A stretch of 64,000 nt of DNA, from assembly GCF_030412785.1 (NCBI RefSeq), contig NZ_CP125295.1, positions 4,774,001-4,838,000 on the forward strand, given 5' to 3'. Below the pieces are notes generated by a model. The model was not told where the DNA came from, searched no databases, and saw nothing but the letters and a program-made list of their open reading frames with translations. The translations under genes and the position numbers were made by a program. Positions 55,802 to 64,000 of this stretch are shown here, piece after piece. Every line of letters starts with the position of its first letter. Within the stretch, counting starts at the first letter, position 1. This DNA comes from Paraburkholderia sabiae (GTDB lineage Bacteria > Pseudomonadota > Gammaproteobacteria > Burkholderiales > Burkholderiaceae).

Positions 55802-55862
55802 GGAGAAGCGCATTCGCACGACGCCGCGTGAATCGCGCGGCGCACGACGATGCGAGACAGGC

Positions 55863-55900
55863 AGGCGGCGTCCGTCACGCGGGCGCCGCCTTTTTCTTTT
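55863..55900 (+). terminator. Rho-independent terminator after psiF
   Basis: Stem GGCGGCG (55863-55869) and CGCCGCC (55883-55889) with a long loop, then TTTTTCTTTTT. Confidence 0.8.
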
Positions 55901-56094
55901 TAGGCCTCATGCGCAGCGGCGACGATGCCGCGTCCTTGCGCACACAAGCTGTGCATTCGCGGTGTCATGCGCCGCCCTTCCCGCGCCGTTTTCTTCTATG
56001 ATGGCGGCACAGACGGCCCATACCCCACACAGAACAAGTCCCACGGGCCGCCAGCTTGTCGTTGATGCCGCAAGCGCATCGCACGGAGGCAAGG

Positions 56095-56541
56095 ATGGTT
56101 GGGAGACACAAGAATCGCTGGTTGCGTCGCTGGCTGGTGGTGATCGTCTTCTGGGCGGTGCCCGTGGCGATCGTCGCCGTGCGCGAGATTCAGGAGGAAA
56201 TGGCCTATAACCGGGTCGACCTGAACAACGCGCTCACGACCTGGCAGCTCACCGACGCGCAACGCGCCGCAGGCGCCGCCACGCGCTGTCACGGCATGCC
56301 CGACGACGCGCGCACGGCCGGCTGCCCCGCCGACGTGCTGGCCGCCAACGCGCCGCGCCAACAGGACGCGATGAACGAATACGCGGTCCGCAAGAGCACG
56401 CTGGCAAGCTATCTGTGGCACGCGTTCGTCGGCTACTGGGTCGTGCCCGCCGCAACGATCTTCGCGATCGGCTTTGTCATAGGCATGGTGCGGCGCGCGC
56501 TGCGGCGGCCGCCCGTCAACAAGAGTCCCGTGAATCACTAG
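56095..56541 (+). CDS. Small two-helix membrane protein of unknown function
   Basis: 148 aa from ATG 56095, behind a good GGAGG; the longer frame from 56056 lacks one. A basic N-terminus (GRHKNRWLRRW) leads into a helix LVVIVFWAVPVAIVAV, then a soluble loop of about 75 residues with two cysteines (TRCHGMP, AGCPADV), and a second helix GYWVVPAATIFAIGFVIG before a basic tail. Positive ends put both termini in the cytoplasm and the loop in the periplasm. I recognise no family. Neighbours give no hint. Confidence 0.75.
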   Translation: MVGRHKNRWLRRWLVVIVFWAVPVAIVAVREIQEEMAYNRVDLNNALTTWQLTDAQRAAGAATRCHGMPDDARTAGCPADVLAANAPRQQDAMNEYAVRKSTLASYLWHAFVGYWVVPAATIFAIGFVIGMVRRALRRPPVNKSPVNH

Positions 56542-56940
56542 CCGCTGCTGCGCCGTCATTCGTTTGAAAAGACGCAGGCGCGGCATCCGCGCTGCGGCTT
56601 TCCCGCAACACTTTCCGTTCGCTTACAGCATTTTGTCGCGCCGCAAAACCGGTAAATTCGACCTCGTTTTGCGGCCCGCCAGGCGACTGCGCGAGCCGCG
56701 TGCAGACGGCCGTTCCGATCGTCGCGAACCCGGGTCGGATGCTGTCCGGACAGCCTTCCTGCACGCGCGGACAACCGGCCAGAATTACCCAACGAATCGC
56801 TGACCATCGCCGGAGTGCTTGTCGCACAAGGGTTTGCGCGGTGTCCCCAGAACCCTTGCATTGCTGGTACGTGTGATATAACTAAACAGGCAACCCGCGT
56901 GAACTGAGGCTGCACCCCGGAACCACGATGGAGAAAAACG
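56542..56940. other. Intergenic region upstream of the SYLF lipoprotein
   Basis: About 400 nt with no supported gene. A possible promoter, TTGCAT at 56856 and TATAAC at 56877 with a short 15-nt spacer, lies before the SYLF gene. Nothing else stands out. Confidence 0.4.
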
Positions 56941-57528
56941 ATGCAAAGACGAAACTTCATGTTGAAGAGTACCGCCGCGCTCGCTTTCGGAACCCTTGCA
57001 CTGGCCGGCTGCACCACCACCAAGAGCAGCGGGGAATCGGCCGCTACGGACATGTCGAAACGGCAGTCGATCGACGCCAGCGTCGACGGCACCATGTCCC
57101 GTCTCTACACCACCGTTAAAGGCTCACGCGAGCTGGTCGCCAAGTCGCGCGGCATTCTGGTTTTCCCGTCCGTGTTGCAGGTCGGCTTCGTGGTCGGCGG
57201 CCAGTACGGCGAAGGCGCGCTGCGCGTGGGCGGCAGCACCGCCGGCTACTACAGCACGATTTCGGGCTCGTTTGGTCTGCAGGCCGGCGCGCAGTCGAAG
57301 GCGATCATCTTCTGCTTCATGACGCAGGACGCGCTCGACAAATTCCGCAGCTCGGATGGCTGGTCGGTCGGCGCGGATGCGTCCGTCGCGCTCGTCAAGA
57401 TGGGCGCGAACGGCGCCGTCGATTCGACGACGGCCACCGCGCCCGTCGAAGTATTCATCCTGACGAACGCGGGCCTGATGGCGGATGTGTCGCTGGCGGG
57501 CACGAAGGTATCGAAGCTCAAGATCTGA
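56941..57528 (+). CDS. SYLF-domain (YSC84-like) lipoprotein
   Basis: 195 aa. The N-terminus MQRRNFMLKSTAALAFGTLA ends in the lipobox LAGC, and the twin arginines before a hydrophobic run suggest Tat-dependent export. The SYLF domain covers about residues 55-190, with LVAKSRGILVFPSVLQVGF, GSTAGYYSTISGSFGLQAG and VGADASVALVKMGANG as its glycine-rich signatures. SYLF proteins bind lipids; bacterial lipoprotein forms are common but poorly studied. A ribosome-binding GGAG lies before the start. It is monocistronic, followed by the hairpin at 57687. Confidence 0.9.
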   Translation: MQRRNFMLKSTAALAFGTLALAGCTTTKSSGESAATDMSKRQSIDASVDGTMSRLYTTVKGSRELVAKSRGILVFPSVLQVGFVVGGQYGEGALRVGGSTAGYYSTISGSFGLQAGAQSKAIIFCFMTQDALDKFRSSDGWSVGADASVALVKMGANGAVDSTTATAPVEVFILTNAGLMADVSLAGTKVSKLKI

Positions 57529-57686
57529 CGGCAACGCGGCCCGCGTGCGTGAATGAGCGGGCTGCCGCGACGTAGCGCTACGGGACGCGGACGCGAGTCC
57601 GCCGCGCAGTTCCGGCAGGTCGTCGACGAATCGCGCAGCACGCGCTTTCGCTGGCGACGGATATGACGTAAATGACGTAAATGACG

Positions 57687-57725
57687 AAGGGCGACGCAAT
57701 CTCACGATTGCGCCGCCCTTTCTTT
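57687..57725. terminator. Hairpin terminator between SYLF gene and convergent glycosyltransferase gene
   Basis: Stem AAGGGCGACGCAATC (57687-57701) pairs with GATTGCGCCGCCCTT (57706-57720) apart from one A-C mismatch, then TTCTTT. It serves the + strand SYLF gene and possibly the convergent minus-strand gene. Confidence 0.75.
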
Positions 57726-57760
57726 ATGCTGCGTGGGATCGGACTTCGATCGGACTTCGA

Positions 57761-58831
57761 TCAGGTCGTCGACGAAGCGTCGATCACCTTGAAGCGCGAG
57801 CGCTTCTGCGCGCGAATCACCGACTGATACGCCTCCACATACTGCCGCGCCATCCGGTGCGACGTGAAGCGCTCCTCGAAGCGCTTGCGCACGGTCGCGC
57901 GCGGCAGCTTATGCAGACGGTTGACGGCAGCGACCGCGCCGATCTCGTCCTCGACAATGAAGCCCGACACGCCGTCGTCCACGACTTCAGGCACTGCGCC
58001 GCGATTGAACGCGATGACGGGCGTGCCGCACGCCATCGCTTCGATCATCACGAGCCCGAACGGCTCCGGCCAGTCGATGGGGAACAGCAGTGCATGCGCG
58101 CCCGACAGGAACTCGGCTTTCTGATGATCGGCGATTTCACCGATGAACTCGACGTACGGCAGATCGAGCAAAGGCTTGATGTCGCGTTCGAAGTATTCGG
58201 CATCGGCGGCATCGACTTTCGCGGCGATGCGGATAGGCAGCCCGCAGCGGCCCGCGATACGGATCGCCGTATCGACGCGTTTTTCCGGCGAGATACGACC
58301 GAGAAACGCGAGGTACTTCTGCTCGACCGGCTGCGGCGTGTAGAGCGTTTCCGGCAGGCCGTGATAGACGGTGCTCAGCCAGCGCGCCTGCGGCAGCGGA
58401 TGACGCTGCGAGTTCGAAATCGAAATGACGGGTGCCGTGTTGAACGTGTCGAACACAGGCTGCTGCTCGGGCAGATCGAGACGGCCGTGCAAGGTCGTGA
58501 CGAACGGCGTGTCCTGGCGCTTGAAGACCGAAAACGAGTAGTAGTCCATGTGAAAATGGAGCACATCGAAATCGTCGGCGGCACGGCGAACCAGTTCCAT
58601 CAGCAGCATGTGCGGCGCGATGCGGTCGCGAATGCCGGGATCGAGCCGCAGCGCGCGCGGCCAGACGGGTTCGAGCTTCGCGCGCGTGACGGAGTCGCCG
58701 CTCGCGAACAGCGTGACTTCGTGACCCAGGTCAACGAGCGCCTCGGTGATGTACGACACGACGCGCTCCGTCCCACCGTACAGCTTGGGCGGCACCGATT
58801 CCGTCAAAGGGGCGATCTGCGCAATTCTCAT
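57761..58831 (-). CDS. Glycosyltransferase, GT4 family
   Basis: 356 aa. The N-domain opens with IAQIAPLTESVPPKLYGGTERVVS in two parts, containing the GGTE loop of GT4 enzymes. The C-domain has LAFLGRISPEKRVD and EPFGLVMIEAMACGTPV with the E-x7-E donor site. Proteins of this exact opening are common stand-alone glycosyltransferases in proteobacteria, of unknown acceptor. It is outside the bce locus, has its own gap on both sides, and is not expected to build cepacian. It may add sugar to a small molecule or a glycolipid. Confidence 0.88.
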   Translation of the reverse strand: MRIAQIAPLTESVPPKLYGGTERVVSYITEALVDLGHEVTLFASGDSVTRAKLEPVWPRALRLDPGIRDRIAPHMLLMELVRRAADDFDVLHFHMDYYSFSVFKRQDTPFVTTLHGRLDLPEQQPVFDTFNTAPVISISNSQRHPLPQARWLSTVYHGLPETLYTPQPVEQKYLAFLGRISPEKRVDTAIRIAGRCGLPIRIAAKVDAADAEYFERDIKPLLDLPYVEFIGEIADHQKAEFLSGAHALLFPIDWPEPFGLVMIEAMACGTPVIAFNRGAVPEVVDDGVSGFIVEDEIGAVAAVNRLHKLPRATVRKRFEERFTSHRMARQYVEAYQSVIRAQKRSRFKVIDASSTT

Positions 58832-59150
58832 CTGTGTCTCCAGGCGCCGCGCAAAGGCGGCTGCAGCGAGCAGTGGCGAACGAGTATGACAGCAGGCAGG
58901 CAGCCGATCAAACGCGGCGCGGCGATTTCATGCGCTTTGACGCGGTGTTTCGGGTTTATCCGCATAACGCGGTCGTCCGCGGTCTGCCCGCGGGTTTGTC
59001 CGAATACCGCGTCGCGCTTTGGATGATGCGCGCGCCCGTGCCCTGCCTCTCGTATCCTAAGTGGCGATTATTGCCCGGCCTTCGCTGGAAATCCGCAGCT
59101 ATTTCAAATGCATTACGCTGTTACAGTCGGGAAACACTCGTTTCGGCGAC
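58832..59150. other. Intergenic region with no recognised gene
   Basis: About 320 nt between the glycosyltransferase start and the ATPase stop, both minus-strand. It should hold the glycosyltransferase promoter. No structured element was recognised. Confidence 0.45.
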
Positions 59151-60314
59151 TCAGCGCGCGGGCCACTTCCACGCGGGCAGATCGCGCGAGTCGGCATCGG
59201 CGATACGTGTCGCGCCCAGCTGCTTTTCGAGCACTACGGATTCGCTGCCCTCCTCGTGCTCGAGCGCCGCAATCAGCCGTGCAGCGTGCGACACGACGAT
59301 CACCTGCGAACGCAATGACGCTCTCGCGATCAGCCGCGCAAGCGCCGGCAGCAGATCGGGATGCAGACTCGTCTCCGGTTCGTTCAGCACCAGCAACGCG
59401 GGCGGCCGCGGCGTGAGCAGCGCCGCGACCAGCAGCAGGTAGCGCAGCGTGCCGTCCGACAATTCCGCGCCCTTCAACGCGCGCAGCAAGCCCTGCTGCT
59501 GCATCGTCACTTCGAAGCGCCCTTCGATATTGGTGACGATGACGCGCGAGCCGGGAAACGCGTCGTCGATAGCGGCGTCGAGCGCGGCCGGGTCGCCGAT
59601 TTCGCGGACGGTCTGCAATGCTGCGGCGAGATCCGCGCCGTCGTCGGCGAGCACGGGCGTATGCGTGCCGATCTGCGGCAAACGAACGGGCGATTCCGCA
59701 TCGGTTCTGAAATGATCGTAGAAGCGCCAGGAACGAATCTGCTCGCGCACGGCGATCATTTCCGGCGCGCTACGCGGGTCGGAAAACTCCGTCATCATGC
59801 TGTCGAAACTCGCGACGCTATGCGGAATGGTCTGCCATTCGCCGTCGTCGTCGCGCGTGCGGATCGACGGACCCTGCCGGTCGACGAGCAGCGCCGACGG
59901 ACGCAGTACGGGACCGCTCCAGATGCATTCGCGTTTGATGACGGGATCGAGGCCGAACTGCGTCTCGCCCGGAATGGGCAGCCCCAGATCGATCGCGTAG
60001 CCGAACTCGTCGCCCGCAAAGCCGAGCCGCAGATTGACGGGCTCCGTGCGGCGCGTGCCCTGCACAGGCGCGTCGCCCGCGAGCATCGCGCGGGAGAAGC
60101 GCTCGGGACCGGCCCACAGCGTGGATTGCAGCCCGCCTTCGCGCGCGAGCGAAGGAATGACGCCGCCGCGCGCCGTCACCGCGAGCAGACGTAACGCGCG
60201 ATACACGCTCGACTTGCCGCTTCCGTTCGGCCCCGTGATCACGTTCAGGCGCGCGAGCGGCACGATCAGATCGCGCAACGAGCGATAGTTGGCGATGGCG
60301 AGCGTCGTCAGCAT
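59151..60314 (-). CDS. AAA family ATPase, ABC/OLD-like (AAA_15/21)
   Basis: 387 aa from ATG 60314, giving the usual start MLTTLAIANYRSLRD; the longer frame would overlap the otsA region without support. Walker A is GPNGSGKS at about residues 28-35, the signature-like ELSDGTLRYL lies near 300, and Walker B with its adjacent Glu is LLVLNEPETSLHP. A D-loop and a switch His (VVSHAARL) follow. The family resembles RecF/OLD ATPases. It lacks a nuclease domain, so it is not an OLD nuclease. It lies 40 nt downstream of otsA on the same strand. Function unknown. Confidence 0.88.
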   Translation of the reverse strand: MLTTLAIANYRSLRDLIVPLARLNVITGPNGSGKSSVYRALRLLAVTARGGVIPSLAREGGLQSTLWAGPERFSRAMLAGDAPVQGTRRTEPVNLRLGFAGDEFGYAIDLGLPIPGETQFGLDPVIKRECIWSGPVLRPSALLVDRQGPSIRTRDDDGEWQTIPHSVASFDSMMTEFSDPRSAPEMIAVREQIRSWRFYDHFRTDAESPVRLPQIGTHTPVLADDGADLAAALQTVREIGDPAALDAAIDDAFPGSRVIVTNIEGRFEVTMQQQGLLRALKGAELSDGTLRYLLLVAALLTPRPPALLVLNEPETSLHPDLLPALARLIARASLRSQVIVVSHAARLIAALEHEEGSESVVLEKQLGATRIADADSRDLPAWKWPAR

Positions 60315-60354
60315 CCGGAATTGATCGGTATAGCGAATGAATCGGGACGCTGCA

Positions 60355-61785
60355 TCAAGCCGGTCTCGCTTTCCTGTCACCTGCCGTATCGGAAGAAGAC
60401 GTCGATAGCGGCACGCTGCGCAGATCGCTCAGGAACGAATCGCGCCACACGCCGAGATCGTTCTTGCGCAGCGCTTCCATGTCGATCTCGTGACGCCGCT
60501 GGCGTTCGTCGAGCGGCATCCCGAGCGCGCGCTGCAACGCTTCGCACATGCCGATCGAATCGTGAGGATTCACGATCAACGACCCTTCCAGCTCGGCCGC
60601 CGCGCCCGCGAACATCGACAGCACCAGCACGCCCGGATCGTCCGGATTCTGGGCGGCGACGTACTCCTTCGCGACGAGATTCATGCCGTCGTGCAACGGC
60701 GTGACGAAGCCGACCTGCGATTCGCGGAACAGCGACATCAGTTTCCAGCGGTCGTATTGCTGATTCAGATAGCGAATGGGCGTGTAGTCCAGGCCCGAGT
60801 ATTTTCCGTTGATGCGCCCGGCTTCGTATTCGAGTTGCTGGCGGATGTCCTGATACGTCGTCACGTCGGAGCGCGTCGGCGGCGCGATCTGCACGAGCGT
60901 GACGTTGCCGCGCCATTCGGGCGATCGCTCCAGCAGCGCTTCGAACGCGCGGAAGCGCTCGACCAGCCCTTTCGAATAATCCAGACGGTCGACGCTCATG
61001 ATCAGCTTGCGCCCTTCCAGGCTCTGCTTCAGGTCGAGCACGTGCTGACGGCTCTCGTAACGCTTCGCCTGCTCGGCGATGTCGTCGGGAAACACGCCGA
61101 TCCGGTAGACCCCCGTACGCAACTCGCGGCCGAACGCTTCCGCGTGGCCGTCGCTCGATACGGTGCCGCGCGCGTGCCGGCGCAGATAGTCGTGAAAAGC
61201 GAGTTCGTCGTTTTCCGTCTGGAAACCGATCAGGTCATAGCAGCACAGCGACCTCACCAGCTCTTCGTGCGGTGGGATGTTCAGCAGAATCTGCGGCGAC
61301 GGAAACGGAATGTGCAGGAAAAATCCAATGCGATTCTTGACGCCTTCGGCGCGAAGCGCTTCCGCGAACGGGATCAGGTGATAGTCGTGGACCCAGATGA
61401 TGTCGTCGGGTTCGAGCAGCTTGATGAGCTTGTGCGCGAGCCATGAGTTGACGCGCCGATAACCTGCGTACTCTTCGCGCTCGTACCGCGCGAGGTCGTT
61501 GCGATAGTGGAAGACGGGCCACAGCGTCGCGTTCGAAAAGCCGCGGTAGTACTGGTCGTAGTCCTTGCGTGTGAGGCCTGTGGTGGCGAAAGTCACGCTG
61601 CCGTCGGTTTCGAGCGTGGGTCCGGCGTTCGCGACGGTTTCGCTGACGACATCGCCGCTCCATCCGAACCACACGCCGCCCGCGTCCTTCAGCGCACCGA
61701 ACACGCCTACGGCCAGGCCGCCTGCCGAGCCTTTGGTTTCCGTCGGCGTTGCCACGCGATTCGACACGACGATCAGTCGGCCCAT
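60355..61785 (-). CDS. otsA: Trehalose-6-phosphate synthase
   Basis: 476 aa from ATG 61785, with GGAGG 8 nt upstream. GT20 features are complete: GGLAVGV near the N-terminus, WVHDYHLIPFA, FFLHIPFPSP, SVDRLDYSKGL, and DGMNLVAKEYVAAQ, which hold the UDP-glucose and glucose-6-phosphate sites. The enzyme makes trehalose-6-phosphate for osmotic and desiccation tolerance. The matching phosphatase gene otsB is not adjacent in this window; in many Burkholderiaceae it lies nearby. UDP-glucose is shared with the exopolysaccharide pathway. Confidence 0.95.
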   Translation of the reverse strand: MGRLIVVSNRVATPTETKGSAGGLAVGVFGALKDAGGVWFGWSGDVVSETVANAGPTLETDGSVTFATTGLTRKDYDQYYRGFSNATLWPVFHYRNDLARYEREEYAGYRRVNSWLAHKLIKLLEPDDIIWVHDYHLIPFAEALRAEGVKNRIGFFLHIPFPSPQILLNIPPHEELVRSLCCYDLIGFQTENDELAFHDYLRRHARGTVSSDGHAEAFGRELRTGVYRIGVFPDDIAEQAKRYESRQHVLDLKQSLEGRKLIMSVDRLDYSKGLVERFRAFEALLERSPEWRGNVTLVQIAPPTRSDVTTYQDIRQQLEYEAGRINGKYSGLDYTPIRYLNQQYDRWKLMSLFRESQVGFVTPLHDGMNLVAKEYVAAQNPDDPGVLVLSMFAGAAAELEGSLIVNPHDSIGMCEALQRALGMPLDERQRRHEIDMEALRKNDLGVWRDSFLSDLRSVPLSTSSSDTAGDRKARPA

Positions 61786-61960
61786 GTTGCTGTCCCTCCG
61801 CTCTGGTTGGCGCTGCCGGTCCGCCTTGGCCGGGCGCATTGTTTCGTGCTTCAGTGCTGGTTCGACCGCGGTTGCACCCGATCAGTTGCACATTTGTGCC
61901 AATCCGGAAGGCATAGGCAAAACGGCACGGGCTACAAGCAAAGCGGTCTGAAAGCACAAA

Positions 61961-61991
61961 ACGCGCGCCGTGCTTAACACACGGCGCGCGT
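61961..61991 (-). terminator. Rho-independent terminator downstream of the Rap1a-like gene
   Basis: Perfect 12-bp stem: ACGCGCGCCGTG (61961-61972) and CACGGCGCGCGT (61980-61991). On the minus strand it is followed by TTTTGTGCTTT. Confidence 0.82.
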
Positions 61992-62038
61992 CGAAAAGAA
62001 CAGCGAACCAGGCGGGCGGAAGGTCTGACTAGCGCCGC

Positions 62039-62395
62039 TCAGCTGCCCGATTTGCAGGGAAACGCCTTGCCGAGCCCCAGCGAAACGGCCGTGCTCGCGT
62101 TATAGCCCGCCACGTTCGGATTGTCGGCGATGTACTTGCGCACCGCGTCCGTCAGCTGTTGCGAGCGCGCTTCCGGCGGCAGGCAGAAATACTGGCCGAC
62201 ACGCGGGCCCGTCGTCCCGCCAATCGCGTCAATCGTGTTGAAGATGCCGTCCGCGGCACCCTCGATATAGGCCGCACACGCGCTACGCGACGCAACGTCG
62301 GTCTTCGTGCACAGCTTGTTGAGGTCGCCCCCCGTGAACGCGGCAGCCGTCAACGGCACAGCAAGCGCGCCGGCGCAAATCAAAACCCGCAGCAT
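62039..62395 (-). CDS. Rap1a/Tai-like periplasmic protein
   Basis: 118 aa from ATG 62395, behind GGAAGG. A signal peptide (LRVLICAGALAVPLTAAA) is followed by a helical domain with the spacing of the Rap1a/Tai immunity family: GDLNKLC, then SACAAYIEGAADGI, YFCLPPEARSQQL, and a C-terminal FPCK. The four cysteines would form two disulfides. Family members neutralise type VI secreted amidases, but many are orphans. No T6SS effector or other T6SS gene is near, so its immunity role is not supported here. Confidence 0.75.
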   Translation of the reverse strand: MLRVLICAGALAVPLTAAAFTGGDLNKLCTKTDVASRSACAAYIEGAADGIFNTIDAIGGTTGPRVGQYFCLPPEARSQQLTDAVRKYIADNPNVAGYNASTAVSLGLGKAFPCKSGS

Positions 62396-62513
62396 GTTTT
62401 TTCCTTCCTGGTGTGAGCCCGGAACGATGCATGGCGTCCGGCGATCTCTGCCGCCCGGACTCGCCACCCGTTCCCGCTTCAATTCGGGCGCGTGGTGACC
62501 CGCGCCCAAGCCG

Positions 62514-63260
62514 CTATTTTGCACTGTTTTGCGGCGTTGCAGGCGCGCCCGCAGGCGCCTGTTGCTGCATCTGCTGGAGCCGCGCCGTCAGCCCTTCGAC
62601 GACGTCCGGTTCCTTGTACTGTTTCGCGAAATCGAGTGCCGTCAGGCCGATCTGGTTTTTCACGTTCAGGTCCGCGCCGCTGTCGAGCAGCAGCTTGACG
62701 GTCGACACATGGCCGCCGCGCGCCGCCATCATCAGCGGCGTCGTGCCATTCGGCGAACCCGTGTCGATATAGGCGTCATGATCGAGCAGCAGCTTGACGA
62801 TGTCGTCGTGACCGTTCGCGGCCGCGTAGTGCAGCGGCGCCCAGCCCTTCTTGTTGACTTCCGCGTCCTTCGCAATCAGCTGCTTGACGATGTTGATGTC
62901 GCCATTCAGCGCGGCCATCATCATCGCGTTTTCGCCGGACTTGTCGAGAATCTCGATGTCCGTCTTCGGATTGGCGATCAGCGCGGCCACCACCTGGTCG
63001 GACTTTTCGCGCGCGGCGATCACGAGGAGCGGCATGCCCTGGTTGTCGGCCATGTTCGGGTCCATGCCGTTCGCCAGCTGCTTCTTCACTTCCTTCACGT
63101 CGTCGAACTTGACGGCCTTGATCATCGTGTCCGCGGGCGCGGCCTGCGCGGGCAGCGCGCCGAGCGCTGCGAACGCGACACCTGCCGCCAGCGTCAGCTT
63201 TGCCAGGCTACGGCGAAAATCCGTCGCACAGGCGATGCTCTCGATCGAATATTTTTTCAT
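62514..63260 (-). CDS. Periplasmic ankyrin-repeat protein
   Basis: 248 aa. A signal peptide (about 19-41, LAKLTLAAGVAFAALGALPA) sends it out of the cytoplasm. About five ankyrin repeats follow, with clear units GENAMMMAALNGDINIVKQL, APLHYAAANGHDDIVKLLLD and TPLMMAARGGHVSTVKLLLD. The C-terminal tail is Gln/Ala/Pro-rich and disordered. Ankyrin repeats mediate protein contacts. It lies 51 nt after the TatD gene, so the two are probably co-transcribed. No partner is known from sequence. Confidence 0.9.
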   Translation of the reverse strand: MKKYSIESIACATDFRRSLAKLTLAAGVAFAALGALPAQAAPADTMIKAVKFDDVKEVKKQLANGMDPNMADNQGMPLLVIAAREKSDQVVAALIANPKTDIEILDKSGENAMMMAALNGDINIVKQLIAKDAEVNKKGWAPLHYAAANGHDDIVKLLLDHDAYIDTGSPNGTTPLMMAARGGHVSTVKLLLDSGADLNVKNQIGLTALDFAKQYKEPDVVEGLTARLQQMQQQAPAGAPATPQNSAK

Positions 63261-63311
63261 ATCTTGCTTTAGGAAACTTCCCTATCCTGTTGATACTAAT
63301 GAATTTATTTC

Positions 63312-64000
63312 TCAGACGACCGACGGCGCCGGAATCTTGAACAGCCGGAAGAAGTTCTCGGTCGTCGCGGCGGCGAGCGCTTCGTCCGGCATCTCGCGCT
63401 GCTGCGCGATGAAGCGTCCGACATAACTCACGTACGCAGGTTCATTCGGCTTGCCGCGATACGGCACGGGCGCGAGGTACGGCGAGTCGGTTTCGATCAG
63501 CAGACGGTCGAGCGGCACGCGGCGCGCGACGTCCTGCACATCCGTTGCGCTCTTGAACGTGACGATGCCCGACAGGGAAATGTAGAAATTCTGCGCGAGC
63601 GCCTGTTCGGCGACGGCCCACGGCTCCGTGAAACAGTGCATCACGCCGCCTGGCTCGCCCGCGCGCTCCTCGGCCATGATCCGCAGCGTGTCTTCCGACG
63701 ACGCCCGCGTATGAATGATCAGCGGCTTGCCCGTCTGGTGCGCGGCACGGATATGGACGCGAAAGCGCTCGCGCTGCCATTCCATATCGTCGATCGAGCG
63801 GCCTTCGAGGCGATAGTAGTCGAGGCCCGTTTCGCCGATCGCCACTACCTTCGGATGCTGCGCCAGTTCGACCAGTTCGGCGACGGTCGGCTCCCGCGCG
63901 TCTTCGTGATCGGGATGCACGCCCACGGACGCATACACGTTGTCGTACGAGCCCGCGATCTCCAGCACGGACGGCAGCGTTTCGAAATCGACCGATACGC
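63312..64000 (-). CDS. TatD-family metal-dependent hydrolase (5' end outside window)
   Basis: The frame is open to the right edge; 229 residues of the C-terminal part are visible, starting at VSVDFETLPSVLEIAG. Metal ligands typical of TatD are present: VGVHPDH, the bridging Glu in AIGETGLDYY, the His in LIIHTRAS, the His in GVMHCFTE, and the Asp in LIETDSPYLAP. TatD proteins are 3'-5' DNA/RNA exonucleases active in repair and in DNA fragmentation. The missing part should be about 30-35 residues, including the first H-x-H ligand pair. It is likely in an operon with the ankyrin gene. Confidence 0.92.
   Translation of the reverse strand, partial: VSVDFETLPSVLEIAGSYDNVYASVGVHPDHEDAREPTVAELVELAQHPKVVAIGETGLDYYRLEGRSIDDMEWQRERFRVHIRAAHQTGKPLIIHTRASSEDTLRIMAEERAGEPGGVMHCFTEPWAVAEQALAQNFYISLSGIVTFKSATDVQDVARRVPLDRLLIETDSPYLAPVPYRGKPNEPAYVSYVGRFIAQQREMPDEALAAATTENFFRLFKIPAPSVV

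Overview
The window reads as a chromosomal segment of a high-GC betaproteobacterium of the Burkholderiaceae, most likely Paraburkholderia or a close relative. The reasons are the dense GC-rich coding, the two Porin_4-type porins, and a cepacian-type exopolysaccharide locus in which the halves known as bce-II and bce-I lie side by side. Genus is an inference from gene content; no rRNA or tRNA was seen to settle it.

Layout. 1-4 kb: the end of a three-gene operon coding a TerB-C-domain protein (cut by the left edge), a BrxD-like (DUF2791) P-loop ATPase and an Lhr/BrxHI-like superfamily II helicase, a likely DNA-processing or defence module. 4-13 kb: accessory metabolism and transport, with a DHA2 drug exporter, an AmpR-like LysR regulator divergent from a class C beta-lactamase homologue, and an operon of M20 peptidase, MHS-type transporter and serine hydrolase under a divergent LysR regulator. 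13-16 kb: a Fic AMP-transferase that ends against a short remnant of a GntP permease, then a porin and a small lipoprotein. 16-23 kb: a ProQ-domain RNA chaperone, a second porin, a 3-dehydroshikimate dehydratase plus BKACE-family enzyme with a divergent IclR regulator and a striking palindromic operator, and a phosphoribosyltransferase.

23.3-53 kb: the exopolysaccharide locus. GalU, BceA, BceN and BceC would make UDP-glucose, GDP-mannose, GDP-4-keto-6-deoxymannose (towards GDP-rhamnose) and UDP-glucuronate. BceB starts the lipid-linked unit. BceG, H, J, K and the two-domain BceR supply six more glycosyltransferase domains. BceO and BceS are acyltransferases, BceQ the flippase, BceI the polymerase, and BceF (tyrosine autokinase), BceD (phosphatase) and BceE (outer-membrane lipoprotein) the export and control apparatus. 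BceP is a secreted protein of unknown activity, and an SGNH hydrolase is built into the bceO-bceN operon. A hipBA toxin-antitoxin pair with four evenly spaced operators sits between the two halves.

53-64 kb: a DUF4096 (transposase N-terminal) protein lacking any DDE domain, a YciI protein, PsiF, a small two-helix membrane protein, a SYLF lipoprotein, a GT4 glycosyltransferase, an AAA ATPase, trehalose-6-phosphate synthase OtsA, a Rap1a/Tai-like protein, a periplasmic ankyrin protein and a TatD hydrolase cut by the right edge. No rRNA, tRNA, CRISPR array, intact insertion sequence or prophage was found.
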